In this document: positions 1 to 10,215 of the stretch, piece by piece
Layout: each line of letters opens with the position of its first letter
Position numbering within the stretch: position 1 is the stretch's first letter
DNA from: Liolophura sinensis
Lineage: Eukaryota > Mollusca > Polyplacophora > Chitonida > Chitonidae
Length of the DNA stretch: 64,000 bases
Reading direction: 5' to 3'
NCBI RefSeq assembly: GCF_032854445.1
Contig: NC_088306.1
Span: 14,257,386-14,321,385, forward strand
The notes under the pieces: model-generated
Databases searched by the model: none
What the model was told of the DNA's origin: nothing
The model's input: only the letters and a program-made list of their open reading frames with translations
Made by a program: the position numbers and the translations under genes

Positions 1-785
1 TAATGTAAATCGGGGTAATATATATGTAACAATAAATGAATACATATAGCCTGGAATGAAGGCATGCATATGTAATAAGGGGCATAGAATCAAAGGACAT
101 GCATGTGAAGATCGAGTGAGCCTTTGCACAGGTATATGTGTTAGCATACATATTATACACAGGTGGTGTGTACGAGTCCGTCTGTGGGACAACAATCGAA
201 ACCCGTACCTTTTCATAGTGATATTAGGCAATGGTATAAAATGCATGAAACAGCAAACGTTTAATATTCAATAAGATGGCGTGCTGATAATGAGATAGTA
301 TACTGAGATATCAATAACTAGGTGAGGACAAGATGGAACACCGAATACAGGAGAGATGCAACATGAGACACCAAATACTGAAAGCTACTAATATGAAGCC
401 CCCAATTTAGCAGAGAGATGAAAATTTGAAACACTAGATATCTGAAGATGCCATTATGAAACACCCAAAACATGAAAACATAAAAAAACAACCAATAGTG
501 GGGTGAACACTGTATGTATGTATGCTTGGGGTTGTACGTCGTACTTAGAATTTTTCAGTTCTTTGACTTAAGTCATTAGGTGTGTGTGTGTGTTTGGGGT
601 TTGGGAGGTGCCTTTGCGTGGGTGTGTGTGTGTGTAGACATGTCTTCATGCCGAAGATACCAGCTATGATACCCCACCCAGTCCTGTGTCCTTCCTCTCA
701 CCAAACAGTCCTTAACGTCAAGCGACAAGTCGTCGGTGTCACCGGGACTCCCAAGTCATCCCACTTCAAGGTGGGCATAAGGTAA
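1..785. other. Non-coding; GT-rich and degenerate repeat sequence
   Basis: No gene is seen. Degenerate 'atgaaacac'-like strings between 240 and 480 may be decayed relatives of the 31-bp array. Positions 518-575 (GCTTGGGGTTGTACGTCGTA) resemble the SINE-B 3' end on the minus strand, and GT runs lie at 580-635. Confidence 0.5.
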
Positions 786-1188
786 TATGAAATGCGGTAT
801 TAAGGGGACACGATCATATGAAACGCGGTATAAAGGGGACATGATCATATGAAACGCGGTATAAAGGGGACATGATACTATGAAACACGGTATAAAGGGG
901 ACATGATACTATGAAACACGGTATAAAGGGGACATGATACCATGAAACGCGGTATAAGGGGACATGATACTATGAAACACAGTATAAAGGGGACATAATA
1001 CCATGAAACGCGGTATAAAGGGGACATGATCATATGAAACGCGGTATAAGGGGACATGATACTATGAAACACGGTATAAAGGGGACATGATACTATGAAA
1101 CACGGTATAAAAGGGACATGATACTATGAAACACGGTATAAAGGGGACATGATACTATGAAACACGGTATGACGAGAAGGACATAATA
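786..1188. repeat. 31-bp minisatellite, about 13 units
   Basis: Tandem units start at 787, 818, 849, 880, 911, 942, 972, 1003, 1034, 1064, 1095, 1126 and 1157, giving a period of 31 bp with two 30-bp units. The core is ATGAAACACGGTATAAAGG followed by GGACATGATACT. Variants at two sites (ACGCGG/ACACGG and TCAT/TACT) group adjacent units. Because 31 is not a multiple of three and the units lack minus-strand stops, short spurious minus-strand frames result. The array abuts an R2 repeat copy. Confidence 0.9.
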
Positions 1189-1455
1189 GGATATAATTAA
1201 AGACGTATAGCATAGAGGGTACAACCACAGCGGCAACAACAGTGTGATAGTTAGCAAATGGCCACGCGTACCCAACGAAATACGGCCTGAGTTAGAACTT
1301 CATTGTGACTGTTCATGTCCATAAATCAATAGTAGCAACTTACACACCTCCAAAAACCGTGGCTTAAGCAAAACTAGGCAAAGCAAATGCAGTGATGTTA
1401 AGCGCAATTTATTAGACGACACTGGTCCAGAATTACTCAAACTTTAGTATTGTTA
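1186..1455 (+). repeat. R2 interspersed repeat, near-complete copy
   Basis: This copy runs parallel to the one at 62384-62650: a shared AGAGNNNAAAACC-AGCGGCGACGACAGTGTGA type head, GGCAAATGGYCACACGT, a TGACTGTTCATG section, and a tail with TGGCTTAA, GCAGTGATGTTA, GCAATTTATTAGACG and AGAATMACTCAAA. Neither tRNA promoter boxes nor terminal inverted repeats are visible. It is an unclassified repeat of about 270 bp. Confidence 0.7.
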
Positions 1456-1698
1456 TCACATACAATAACAATTGTATTTGCTAATTTGTCCAGACACATG
1501 CATGGTGGATTTTCTATAAATTTTTGTTTTTACCAAAATAATTGTTAAGAAAGTAACATTATGTTTCCATTTAACAGTTGCCAACTTTGTATATTTGAGC
1601 ATCATGTGCATAAATTCACAAATACACTGACATACACATATAGTATACACGTGTGTGTACCAAATTCTTGTGTTGCGAACACTATGCTCTTGTGAACC

Positions 1699-1733
1699 AA
1701 ACATACCTACATCTTGTTCATGTAGGTATGTTT
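1699..1733. other. Perfect 14-bp hairpin followed by a T run
   Basis: The arms at 1699-1712 (AAACATACCTACAT) and 1720-1733 are exact reverse complements around a 7-base loop, and a T-rich run follows directly. The layout resembles a stem-loop plus T tract, but no associated RNA gene is recognised. Confidence 0.6.
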
Positions 1734-1919
1734 ATTTTTTTTTGTCTCAACACACATTTATAAGATGAACACATTATCAAATAGAAATATATATGACCCT
1801 CTTTGTTCTCAGCGTGACAAAGCAGATTTTGAAAAAAGTTTCACATGTACCGTGCGAATAAAAAGCGAAGATCCTACAGTATCAGGCTATATAGTTTTAC
1901 AAAATGTTTATGTAACAAG

Positions 1920-2340
1920 GGAGCGAGTCGTTGACTAGAGTTTAAAGTCACTTGAGGTAAAGGACTCAAACCCGGTACACGGACTTTGTAGATTCACTCG
2001 GTCTCACTAGGGCCTTGGTGAGAATAAGCGATCGACGACGCTAGTGTGTCCATTTACGTGGTTTAACGCTCGTTGAAAACCACTTGTCTTCCGCAACATG
2101 GTCTACATAACGTCATACGTGTTAAGGTTCGTCAGTTACTTGCAAAAGATGCGTGGTTTAAACCGGGAACTGTTGTTTCCTTCCCATATTTGACGGACAC
2201 CCGGGCATTTGCAGTTTTAATGGCGCCAACACGCTTAACTTTCGCCGTCACGGCGTTGGAAGCATGGCCTGAGTCATATGGGAGATCATAACGACATCAT
2301 AAGTTCAAATCCAGGTTTTGCTGATTTTCACAGTTTACCT
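1920..2340 (+). repeat. SINE-C copy (tRNA-headed), diverged
   Basis: A box-B-like GACTCAAACCCGG near 1965 is followed by a body resembling the 27655-28005 copy: GGCCTTGGTGA, GGTTCGTCAGTTACTTGC and a C/T-rich segment ending near TTTGACGG. The 72-residue frame inside it has no recognisable protein. This is a diverged tRNA-derived SINE; boundaries are approximate. Confidence 0.5.
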
Positions 2341-3097
2341 ATGTAGATTGCTTTGTTTTAGAAATTCAGGTTATTGCCAGTCGTGGCTCTCAGAATTTCA
2401 TATACTTTCCCATGTTATGTTTCACCTTGTCGTCTGCTGGCGACTGCCTGATGCGAGTGAAGTGCCCGGATGTGGCTCTCCCGAATTAAAATGATTAAAT
2501 TTGTTAGTATGGCATTAAATAAAGTAGCAAAGACGTGCCGTGCCAGGTAGTTGCTGTTATATTACATGCACCCACAGATCTCTGTCTGAATACCGCATGG
2601 CCCTTATGCACCCTTGATACACACACCGAGCATCTCATAAGATGAATATTTCTACTGACATGACATCCTGACCTACATACATCAACGTTCCTAATTTTTG
2701 ATACGCATATGCGTTTATCCTAATGAGGACAACGTACAACAAACAATAGGAGTCTCTCGTGTAGAAGTGGCTAACTAGGGTTAATAAATACTCATCAATG
2801 GGCTCTGAAATATGGAGATATGGTACGGGAATAAAGCATAAATAAATAAATACATAATGCCGGGTTAGAGAGTACACATTCCATGGAGAGAGGTCATCGG
2901 AGTTGGGGATTGTGAAAGGGTTAAGACAGTATGAGTATGAGCTATCTGGGTTATTCTAAACCAGTGACGTTTAATAAATTGCTATTAACATCGATCCATT
3001 ATTTTTACCCAAAACGACGTAATCCCTGATACTGGGACCAGTTGTTATTTAAATATTATTTGAGCAATGAGAGAAGTGAACCTAGGCAGAATCAAAA

Positions 3098-3275
3098 CAT
3101 ACATTCATATAAAAGCAGTCAGCCAAATTGAACGCCTCAGATCCACAATTACAAGACCAATTCCCCAAACAACATTCCGAACAAACTACCGAAGAACTAA
3201 AGTACAAATTAGGTTGGATTCATGCCAAAAAAAAACTGTCAACAATTTTCAAAAATGTTGGAAAGATGCCAAAAA
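3098..3275 (-). repeat. R1 interspersed repeat copy
   Basis: On the minus strand this matches R1 at 9835-10215 and 13390-13690: a mismatched TGTTGGAAAGATGCC block, an AGTTCTTYGGTRGTTTG block, GGAATTGGTCTTGTAATTGT and GGTTGACNGCTG-like end. It is diverged and has no coding content. Confidence 0.55.
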
Positions 3276-3936
3276 TAGTTTAGTCGAATGAATGACAGTA
3301 GTGTCGAAATCGTGTACCATGATAGCTTGTATGTTGTCGATAATCAAAATGTGTATCTCATTTGCGCTTTGATATCTACTGTTCATGTGTCCCACATGGC
3401 GATATAATTCAAGACACGAATATATTGCCCTTAAGGCGAGGAAATCTCCAGTATTCACTGTCGGAGTGGGAACCATCCCGTGTGTTGTAGTTGATTAAAA
3501 AAAACAAGCATCTTTATGATACGGCAACAGCCCGCCTTTTGATGGGTGAAAGTGATGTGTGGGATGGCTTTTGTACACGATAAACACAGCCTTTACCCTT
3601 AATGGAAAGACCTATATTGTTCTGTCACCAGTTACTTTACGGTCCTCACTGAAAGGCATGGTCTGTGCATAAAGACATTATTAAAATAAACGCTCTTTTG
3701 AAGTCAGTTAAGCAGAGCCAACATTTAATAGCCAATGTCCACATTAATTTACTGCAACATTTTCTCCCCCTTTTCACTCAAATTCTACACACTACATCCA
3801 TCTGTCGACAGAGTGAAAAAGAAACTTAATGGCTTCAGCGTAGCTTTCTTCTTTGCATATTTCACTCCTTTGCTCATCACTAACTCCTACATATACTTAC
3901 TGGGTCCAGGCGTCCAATCAAACATTCTTATATTAA

Positions 3937-4005
3937 TCATCAACCATTATGGACCTTCGAGGTCAATAATCGCATGACTAGTTTTTAAAACAGCATTCAA
4001 CACAA
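3937..4005 (-). repeat. R1 repeat fragment
   Basis: GGACCTTCGAGGTCAATAAT followed by GCATTCAACACAAA is the central and inner part of R1 in minus orientation. It is a short, diverged piece. Confidence 0.4.
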
Positions 4006-5084
4006 AACACTCGTGAACCAAGAAACTACATACAAGAAATGAGGACCCTTTCCACCAAGCAATATCGGGTCCAAGCTGAACTGACAGTTGTCCTCTCGCA
4101 ATACATGAGTACTTCGTTACCAGTTTTTGAGCAAATGTTCGCAACAAAGGCAGAAATAAACAACACGCTACACGGTTTTGGTCGAGTTACTCAAGCAAGA
4201 AAGTTTCCTACTAGAATTCCGTGATACAAAGAGTAGCAAGGAACGTTCTCAGCGCTTGAGTTTATCTTGGCTTCCAGCTGTAAGACTGTTTGTCTGTGTC
4301 ATACGTAAGCCATGCAGAAGACACCACATGCACTGTATACACCATGTCACAAAGTTACAAGTGCTAACAACGGACCGAACTGCACTTGTCCGAAGTGAAT
4401 AAGAAAGAATTTTTGGCAATTTCAACCTCGAATGTCTACTCACATACGGGTAAATCCTGTCCATCTGTCTCCAGACTTTTCCAATCTCTGTTACATTCCA
4501 TTTAAACGAATTTTATTCCATCTGAATATGAACTGCTAACGGTGGTACTTGCTATTTTTGTGGTTGTTCATTTAAAGCAGATATCCAACACTGCTGGACA
4601 ATACGCTGTCCTCACTTTCTCTGCTGTAAACGTTTTCCTCTGAAATTCTTAATAAACAGAATTGTTCACCTTTGCATCATATTATGAGATGGAAATTCAA
4701 TCTAGAAAAACGAGTAAAATACCCAATAATAAGACAAATGATCTTTTAAAATTTGTCATTAGTATTTACACCATATTATTTTCACTTATTCGACAGTGCT
4801 GAAATAGTAAACTACCAGCTTTCACAAGTCCAGTGATAAATCCCGTGTTGATCCATTGCGAGAGCTGCATTCGAGCCAACGAGGGTTACGCGAAGCTTAT
4901 ACCTAATGGCCAGACCATAGGTAAGATAGGTACCCTAATAAACGAAGTTACCCACGAGCTGAACATTTGATATTAATTCGTATGATGTGCCTCTTAGTCC
5001 AACGAGGGCCCGGTCAGTTATTGCTTTATTACCGTCAATCTAATTATGAGCATCAACGGCATATGTACGTAGCGGCTATGATTG

Positions 5085-5335
5085 TAGCGGCGACAGTATA
5101 CAGAGAGTAAAACTAGAGCAGTGATAACAGTGTTGGTTAGCAAATAGTCCACATGTAACAGGTGAAATACGATCTCCAGAGAAACACAGGCTAAAGCCGA
5201 TCAAGACATAAAAGATAACAGACTAAATTAAAACAACACCCGGATGGAATACAATTTTTCGCTTACGTCTCAAGTTTTATATTCGTAGTAGTTTTATTCC
5301 CACTGTTAATGACATTATCATGCACATCTAGAGAC
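5085..5335 (+). repeat. R2 repeat copy, diverged
   Basis: ACAGAGAGTAAAACTAGAGC, ACAGTGTTGGTTAGCAAAT and CACATGTAACAGGTGAAATA correspond to the R2 head and middle. A degraded TTTTATTCNNACTGTTNATG follows near 5290. Same orientation as the other R2 copies. Confidence 0.55.
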
Positions 5336-5628
5336 GATGAGCCTCAGTATATGAAATTAATTTCATAGAGTTAATCTAAAAATATATCGATAAATACAGC
5401 AAACCTGTTTCATAAAATACGCGTTTTACATGACAGATTCACGGTAGAAAAACAAAACTTCCAGGTTCTCGGCTGACTCCGCAGTTTTGACTTTTAATTC
5501 AAAATACACATTACTCCGGAAGAAGATTTTAGCTTTGTAATAGAATAAAATAGTTATAAAGGACTACAGCAAGGACACTAAATCACGGTACTGGCAGGAG
5601 TATGACAGTTACCTCTTGTAAAGGACCT

Positions 5629-5655
5629 GGTATGGTATGGTATGGTATGGTATAG
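5629..5655. repeat. (TATGG)n microsatellite
   Basis: About five pentanucleotide TATGG units sit just beside the tRNA-like sequence at 5735-5812. Confidence 0.8.
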
Positions 5656-5734
5656 TTCATGACACCACGTATTTAATGCAAGACGGCCTATATCTTTACT
5701 CCCACAAAAGTATGTTTCCAAATAAAATATCTAT

Positions 5735-5812
5735 AGAGATAAGGATTCGAACTCTTCCCCCAGATGAAATATGTTCTCCACAGTGACATCGTTGAACCAC
5801 TGTGCTATGGAG
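5735..5812 (-). repeat. tRNA-like head (SINE or tRNA pseudogene)
   Basis: Reading the minus strand, TAGCACAGTGGTTCAACG fits the pol III A box and GAGTTCGAATCC fits the B box, with about 55 bases between. The acceptor and T stems do not pair well, so a functional tRNA is unlikely. It is best explained as the head of a decayed tRNA-derived SINE. Confidence 0.45.
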
Positions 5813-6071
5813 GATGGTTACACGTCTGTTGCAGAGATTTTACGGATTTTAAACATGCCAAAGGGTGACAAACTGATCACACTATAAAGTTTATGTTTTA
5901 CGTATGAAGACAAACGTTAATCAAAACGAACCTTTGAAAGCACGTAGAAATGCGCACATGAAAGTTTCAGTAAACATATTTTTCCGCACAATGTTGATCT
6001 TCATACTGTAAATGAAAAACACTACCTCGTTTGAAGGAAAAATTTGCCTTTTTGATCGAAAGTGCATCTTT

Positions 6072-6085
6072 GGGGGGGGGGGGGG
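6072..6085. repeat. Poly-G/C tract (14 bp)
   Basis: A run of 14 G on the plus strand interrupts otherwise AT-rich DNA. Shorter runs occur at 30792-30802 (11 G) and 41147-41158 (12 G). Confidence 0.9.
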
Positions 6086-6177
6086 TTGTTATTAAGCAAT
6101 CATCTCTTCTTTGGTCATATAACTTTTATGGATGCTTCGATCAAGAGGTATAGTTCTGATTCTCCAGATCCTTTACC

Positions 6178-6240
6178 TCAGATATGATTTTATTCTAACT
6201 GTTCATGCAAATGCTGAAATAGTAGAAACTTATACGACCC
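6178..6240 (+). repeat. R2 repeat tail fragment
   Basis: TTTTATTCTAACTGTTCATG followed by CAAATGC is the conserved R2 middle/tail, also present at 49068 and 62503. The head is missing. Confidence 0.5.
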
Positions 6241-9200
6241 CAGATGTTGTCCTCACATTTAATAAAGAATATCATATAAACAATACAAAAGAACCAGATG
6301 TCAAACAATAACATTTTATTTGTTGTTATGTGGCAGATGGCAACTAAAAGATGAAAGTTATTTATAAAAACAGGGCATTGTACATGGTATAGTTTAAAAG
6401 GAGATGTTTAAGTATATTTTCTAGTCGTATTGAATTTCAACATCCCTGGAAATCCACTTTTGTTTTGTTTGAAATATATTAACATGTATTTCCGCAATTT
6501 GTTTATGCTTGAAGTAGGTAAAGATTTCAGGATACTCCGACATCACGCTGTACAGTCCATTACTTGTGCATGGCACATGGAGGTGCTGTAAACAGTACAT
6601 CGTTGACTACACATTTGAACCATGCACGTTAACTGAAGCTTATACAAGTCCCTCAAAAGTAACATACGTATACACGTTTTCTTAATTAGCTACTGGTCAT
6701 TAGACCGTTGTACTAGTCCCGGAGTTAATTACCCCTATCAGAGACAACTGTCACGACCTAAACCAGCAGGTGTTGGTTACCATGAAAAAAAAAAGAGCAA
6801 ATTATACGACGAACGACCCGTCAGACTGAAGTAAAAAACCAAACCTTCACATCAGCGAACGAGGATTGATGAAAAAAATACTGGAAATATATATGAAATC
6901 GCCACAAATATAGACACAAAGGACAAAAACTACACGCGGTCGGTGTGAAATGAACACCCAAAACATGACAGCCGTTTTTTTTTTTCTGGAAAAAATTCTC
7001 TTCCGAAATCATGCACCACACAGAAAGAAAAAAATGTTTCTTTGCATATGTATATATTAATGTGTATATTTTCTAATGCATGTGCTGCTGTGCAGATATA
7101 AAATAGTAAAAGTTCGAAAATAACCATTTTATCACCTATTATCAGACTGCAGATGTTTACGTATATAACCCAATTCAAACTCTATTGTACCGCCTTAACG
7201 GGCGAAGGTAGGGGGTTTACATATATCTCCAACCACAAACCTGACCGCTATCATGTAAGTCGAACGCTCTTAACCTCCCGGCCACCGAAACCTCCAAGTA
7301 AACAGAATGACAAACGCGTACAGTTTGAGACACATGTCGGTTGACAAAATATGCACATATACAGCCATACTCAATATGCAGATGTACAACAATACTCAAT
7401 ATGCACATATACAACCACACAAACTGTGCACACATACAACACTGAGTGTGTACATCTACAACCACACTCACTGTGCCCATATACAACAATACTCGATGTG
7501 CATATATACAACAATAATCAATGTGCACATACACAACAATTCTCAATGTACACAATACAACAATATTCAAAATGCACATATACAACCACACTCAATGTGC
7601 ACATATACAACTAAATCCAAGGTTAACATATACAGCCACACTCAATGTTCACATAAACAACCACACTCAGTGTGGACATCTACAACCACACCCAATGTAC
7701 ACATATATAACTACATCCAATGTGTACCTTTAAAATTGCACACCACGTACACACCACTAACTGCGTTCAGTGTATACGTCTATGTAAACAACAGCTGTTG
7801 CCACATACAGTGGTTTACATGTATTTATTTACAGTATAATTGATTGTCGTTGATTGCTATACTCAAGAGCTTTTCTTATACACGATAGCGGTCTGTTTTA
7901 TGGGTGGCACGAACCACATACGAAATGTACATCTATCGCTATATGGCACCGCGATATGGGACCTGTGTTAGCAAACTTTAGTAATATGAAACACAAAATC
8001 CGATGTGAACCAAATCCCCTGAAAAGGAAAATGGATAAGAAATTATCCATAATATTCAGATTATGAGAATTAAGGTGATACATATTCTTATCTTTAGACA
8101 ACCAGACCAGGTCACACATCTTTCTACGTGCAACGGAAACCGGGGAACAGGTATTGCACAATGGTTTGCGCATGACAATACATGTAGGTCGATTCAGCAG
8201 GAATAAACAGGAATAAATTAGTCAACCGCAGCTGATTTATTTACATGCAGGTCGCGCAAGGTACGAGTCTGTCACCATATATTGTTGCATGCTTTTCAAC
8301 GGCGAGCTTTGTGATTTTTGGCATTTATATTACACAAGAAAGAGCAACAAAAGAAACATTTCTGATGAATATGATCTTGCGTGAATCATTCGGGACTGGA
8401 AGAGTGCTGATGTATTGTCAGAATATAGAATAAAGCGTCAATGGCCTTTATCTTCCCTACAACAAAAACTACACTATGGGGTAACAGCGAATCAAAATAA
8501 GATTAGCAATGTAACACAAATAATATTTCAAGTAGGGTAGGGAACATTCCAGTTAGTGTTGATATTTTTCAAAAATACGGTTACACTCATGTGATTGAAT
8601 AAGCTTGTTTACGATATGTGATGATGATCGCCAAAATACACCAATTTTGGCGGCGTTGTGCCTGACATGAGTGAGACCCGTGGCGTTTGGTTCCCTTCAA
8701 TCTTAGCAACCATATATCATAATATGGCTAATACTTGCATGTATACTTGCATGTTTTTCGTAATATATATTTCATATATTGAAAATCCCTCATTTTTTTA
8801 AGAGCAAATTTGCCAACATGAAACCAGCATGAGCGATCGCATTGGTGAGAGACTCCTGAGTCACACAAAACAGCGAGCATGCCCACACAGCACCATGCTT
8901 GAATGTAATTTGGTAAAAAGCAGTTCGGCAACAAACCTGAGAGCGTGTTAATGACAGAGTCACACAAGCAGACTAAAGTTCAAGTAGAGCGCATTGCCAG
9001 CATGTTGTATGAAGATTGGCTTGAATGCTAGAATAATCATGAATACCTCAAATTCACACTAACTCATATCAGATTTCAATAATTACATTTTTTTTTTTAC
9101 AAATTCAAAAATAAATCCCCCAGGAAGGGGGTGGCAAGATTCACTTCTTATGGGGATGTGAATAAGTTGAAATTGCACAATGTGCACATCTGAAACGAAT

Positions 9201-9508
9201 TGGAGGGTCGTTTTACATACTTGTATTTCTTTGTGTACTTTCCACGAAATGTCTACCTGTTGTACATAATCTCTAAAGATGAGGGCTTAGCTTTTATGCT
9301 CGTGTAGCACACATGCTAATAAATGTAATGCTGCATAATACCACACAACGCCAGCAAGATTAGGTCAGATAGCAGTATTGTGTGCGCATGACATATTCGG
9401 GGCTTCCTGGCGGGGTGGGTGGTCGGGGGCTCAGCTTGAAGCATGGTAACACTCTAGCGTCACTAGAGTTTTACGGTTTATTATGGTGCGATGAAACAGG
9501 ACAGAACC
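6241..9508. other. Non-coding interval around the 25-bp array
   Basis: Outside the array at 7345-7745 I see no gene. Positions 7225-7270 (CCACAAACCTGACCGCTATC) resemble a SINE-C tail. The remainder is AT-rich unique-looking sequence. Confidence 0.45.
7345..7745. repeat. 25-bp minisatellite, about 16 units
   Basis: Units start near 7353, 7378, 7403, 7428, 7450, 7475, 7500, 7525, 7550, 7574, 7599, 7624, 7649, 7674, 7699 and 7724. The core is GCACATATACAACCACACTC plus AATGT. Divergence between units is high. As the unit lacks plus-strand stops in any frame, a repetitive 178-residue frame runs through the array (7307-7843) and repeats every 25 residues; it is not called a gene. Confidence 0.9.
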
Positions 9509-9651
9509 TTGGGGAAAACCATGACCATCCGGAGGGTCACGTACAGATGAAGAGGAAGTCACCATAAGTTGAACTTGACCTCACAGCGACAGCATTATTG
9601 AGAGGCTTCTGAGTCATCTTTCGTATAAGTGAAATATTCTTGAGTACAGCG
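9509..9651. repeat. SINE-A pieces in opposite orientations
   Basis: Positions 9509-9617 match the SINE-A body and head on the minus strand (CCATGACCATCCG, CACAGCGACAGCATT, GAGAGGCTTCTGAGTCAT). Only four bases later, 9622-9651 matches its tail on the plus strand (CGTATAAGTGAAATATTCTT). This is an inverted junction of two SINE pieces. Confidence 0.6.
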
Positions 9652-9834
9652 CTATATCCCACTATGTGTCAAGGTTGTAGCATCAAAATGCCTTTAGCCC
9701 AAGTTTCTGAAGTTTCACAATAAGTATAATTCTGTTGTAAGTAAATATGGACAGAACGTCCAGATTATCTGGCACACTGCTCCATCATTGCGTCTAATTC
9801 CGCTTAACCGTTGAATTAGATCGTCATTTTGGAT

Positions 9835-10215
9835 ATGTGAACAGTTGCAATCAAAGCGGAAATAAGATAGATATGTGGATTACCCACAACATATATACTA
9901 GTATGGTACACTGTTGGAATAGTGATATCGATCATTTGCTTACGACCATCCTTGGCGTCTTTCCAACATTATTGAAAATAATTTGACTGTTTCTCTTTGC
10001 ATCAATCCGTCCTAATTTCCTACTTTAAACACTTTCTTAGCTCTTTGGTGGTTTGTATTAAACGTCCTTTTGAGAATTTGCCTTGCGATTATTGACCTGG
10101 AACGTCGATTTTGGTTGACCTGAAACGTCGATTTTGGTTGACCTGGAACGTCGATTTTGGTTGACGACTGGTATGCAATTGTTCGTTTTGATGCATTGAT
10201 TCAACAAAACTTATA
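9835..10215 (+). repeat. R1 interspersed repeat with internal 23-bp triplication
   Basis: This matches R1 at 13390-13690 and 54062-54510: GTGAACAGTTRCAAT, GGCGTCTTTCCRACA, an AARCACTTTCTTAG block and TTTGGTGGTTTG, then ACGTNSTTTT and TTGACCTGGAACGTC. Within it, the segment beginning GACCTGGAACGTCGATTTTG is repeated three times at 10094, 10117 and 10140, whereas the other copies have it once. Confidence 0.75.

Larger units (their letters stand above)
2341..5084. other. Non-coding interval
   Basis: Apart from the R1 pieces at 3098 and 3937, this is AT-rich DNA with short frames only (80 codons or fewer) and no recognisable protein, RNA gene or tandem repeat. Confidence 0.5.

Noticed and set aside
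5735-5812. A functional tRNA gene on the minus strand
   Set aside because: Good A- and B-box matches, but acceptor and T stems do not pair; better explained as a SINE head or pseudogene.
7307-7843. A 178-codon plus-strand frame
   Set aside because: Its 25-residue periodicity simply mirrors the 25-bp minisatellite, and overlapping frames are also open.
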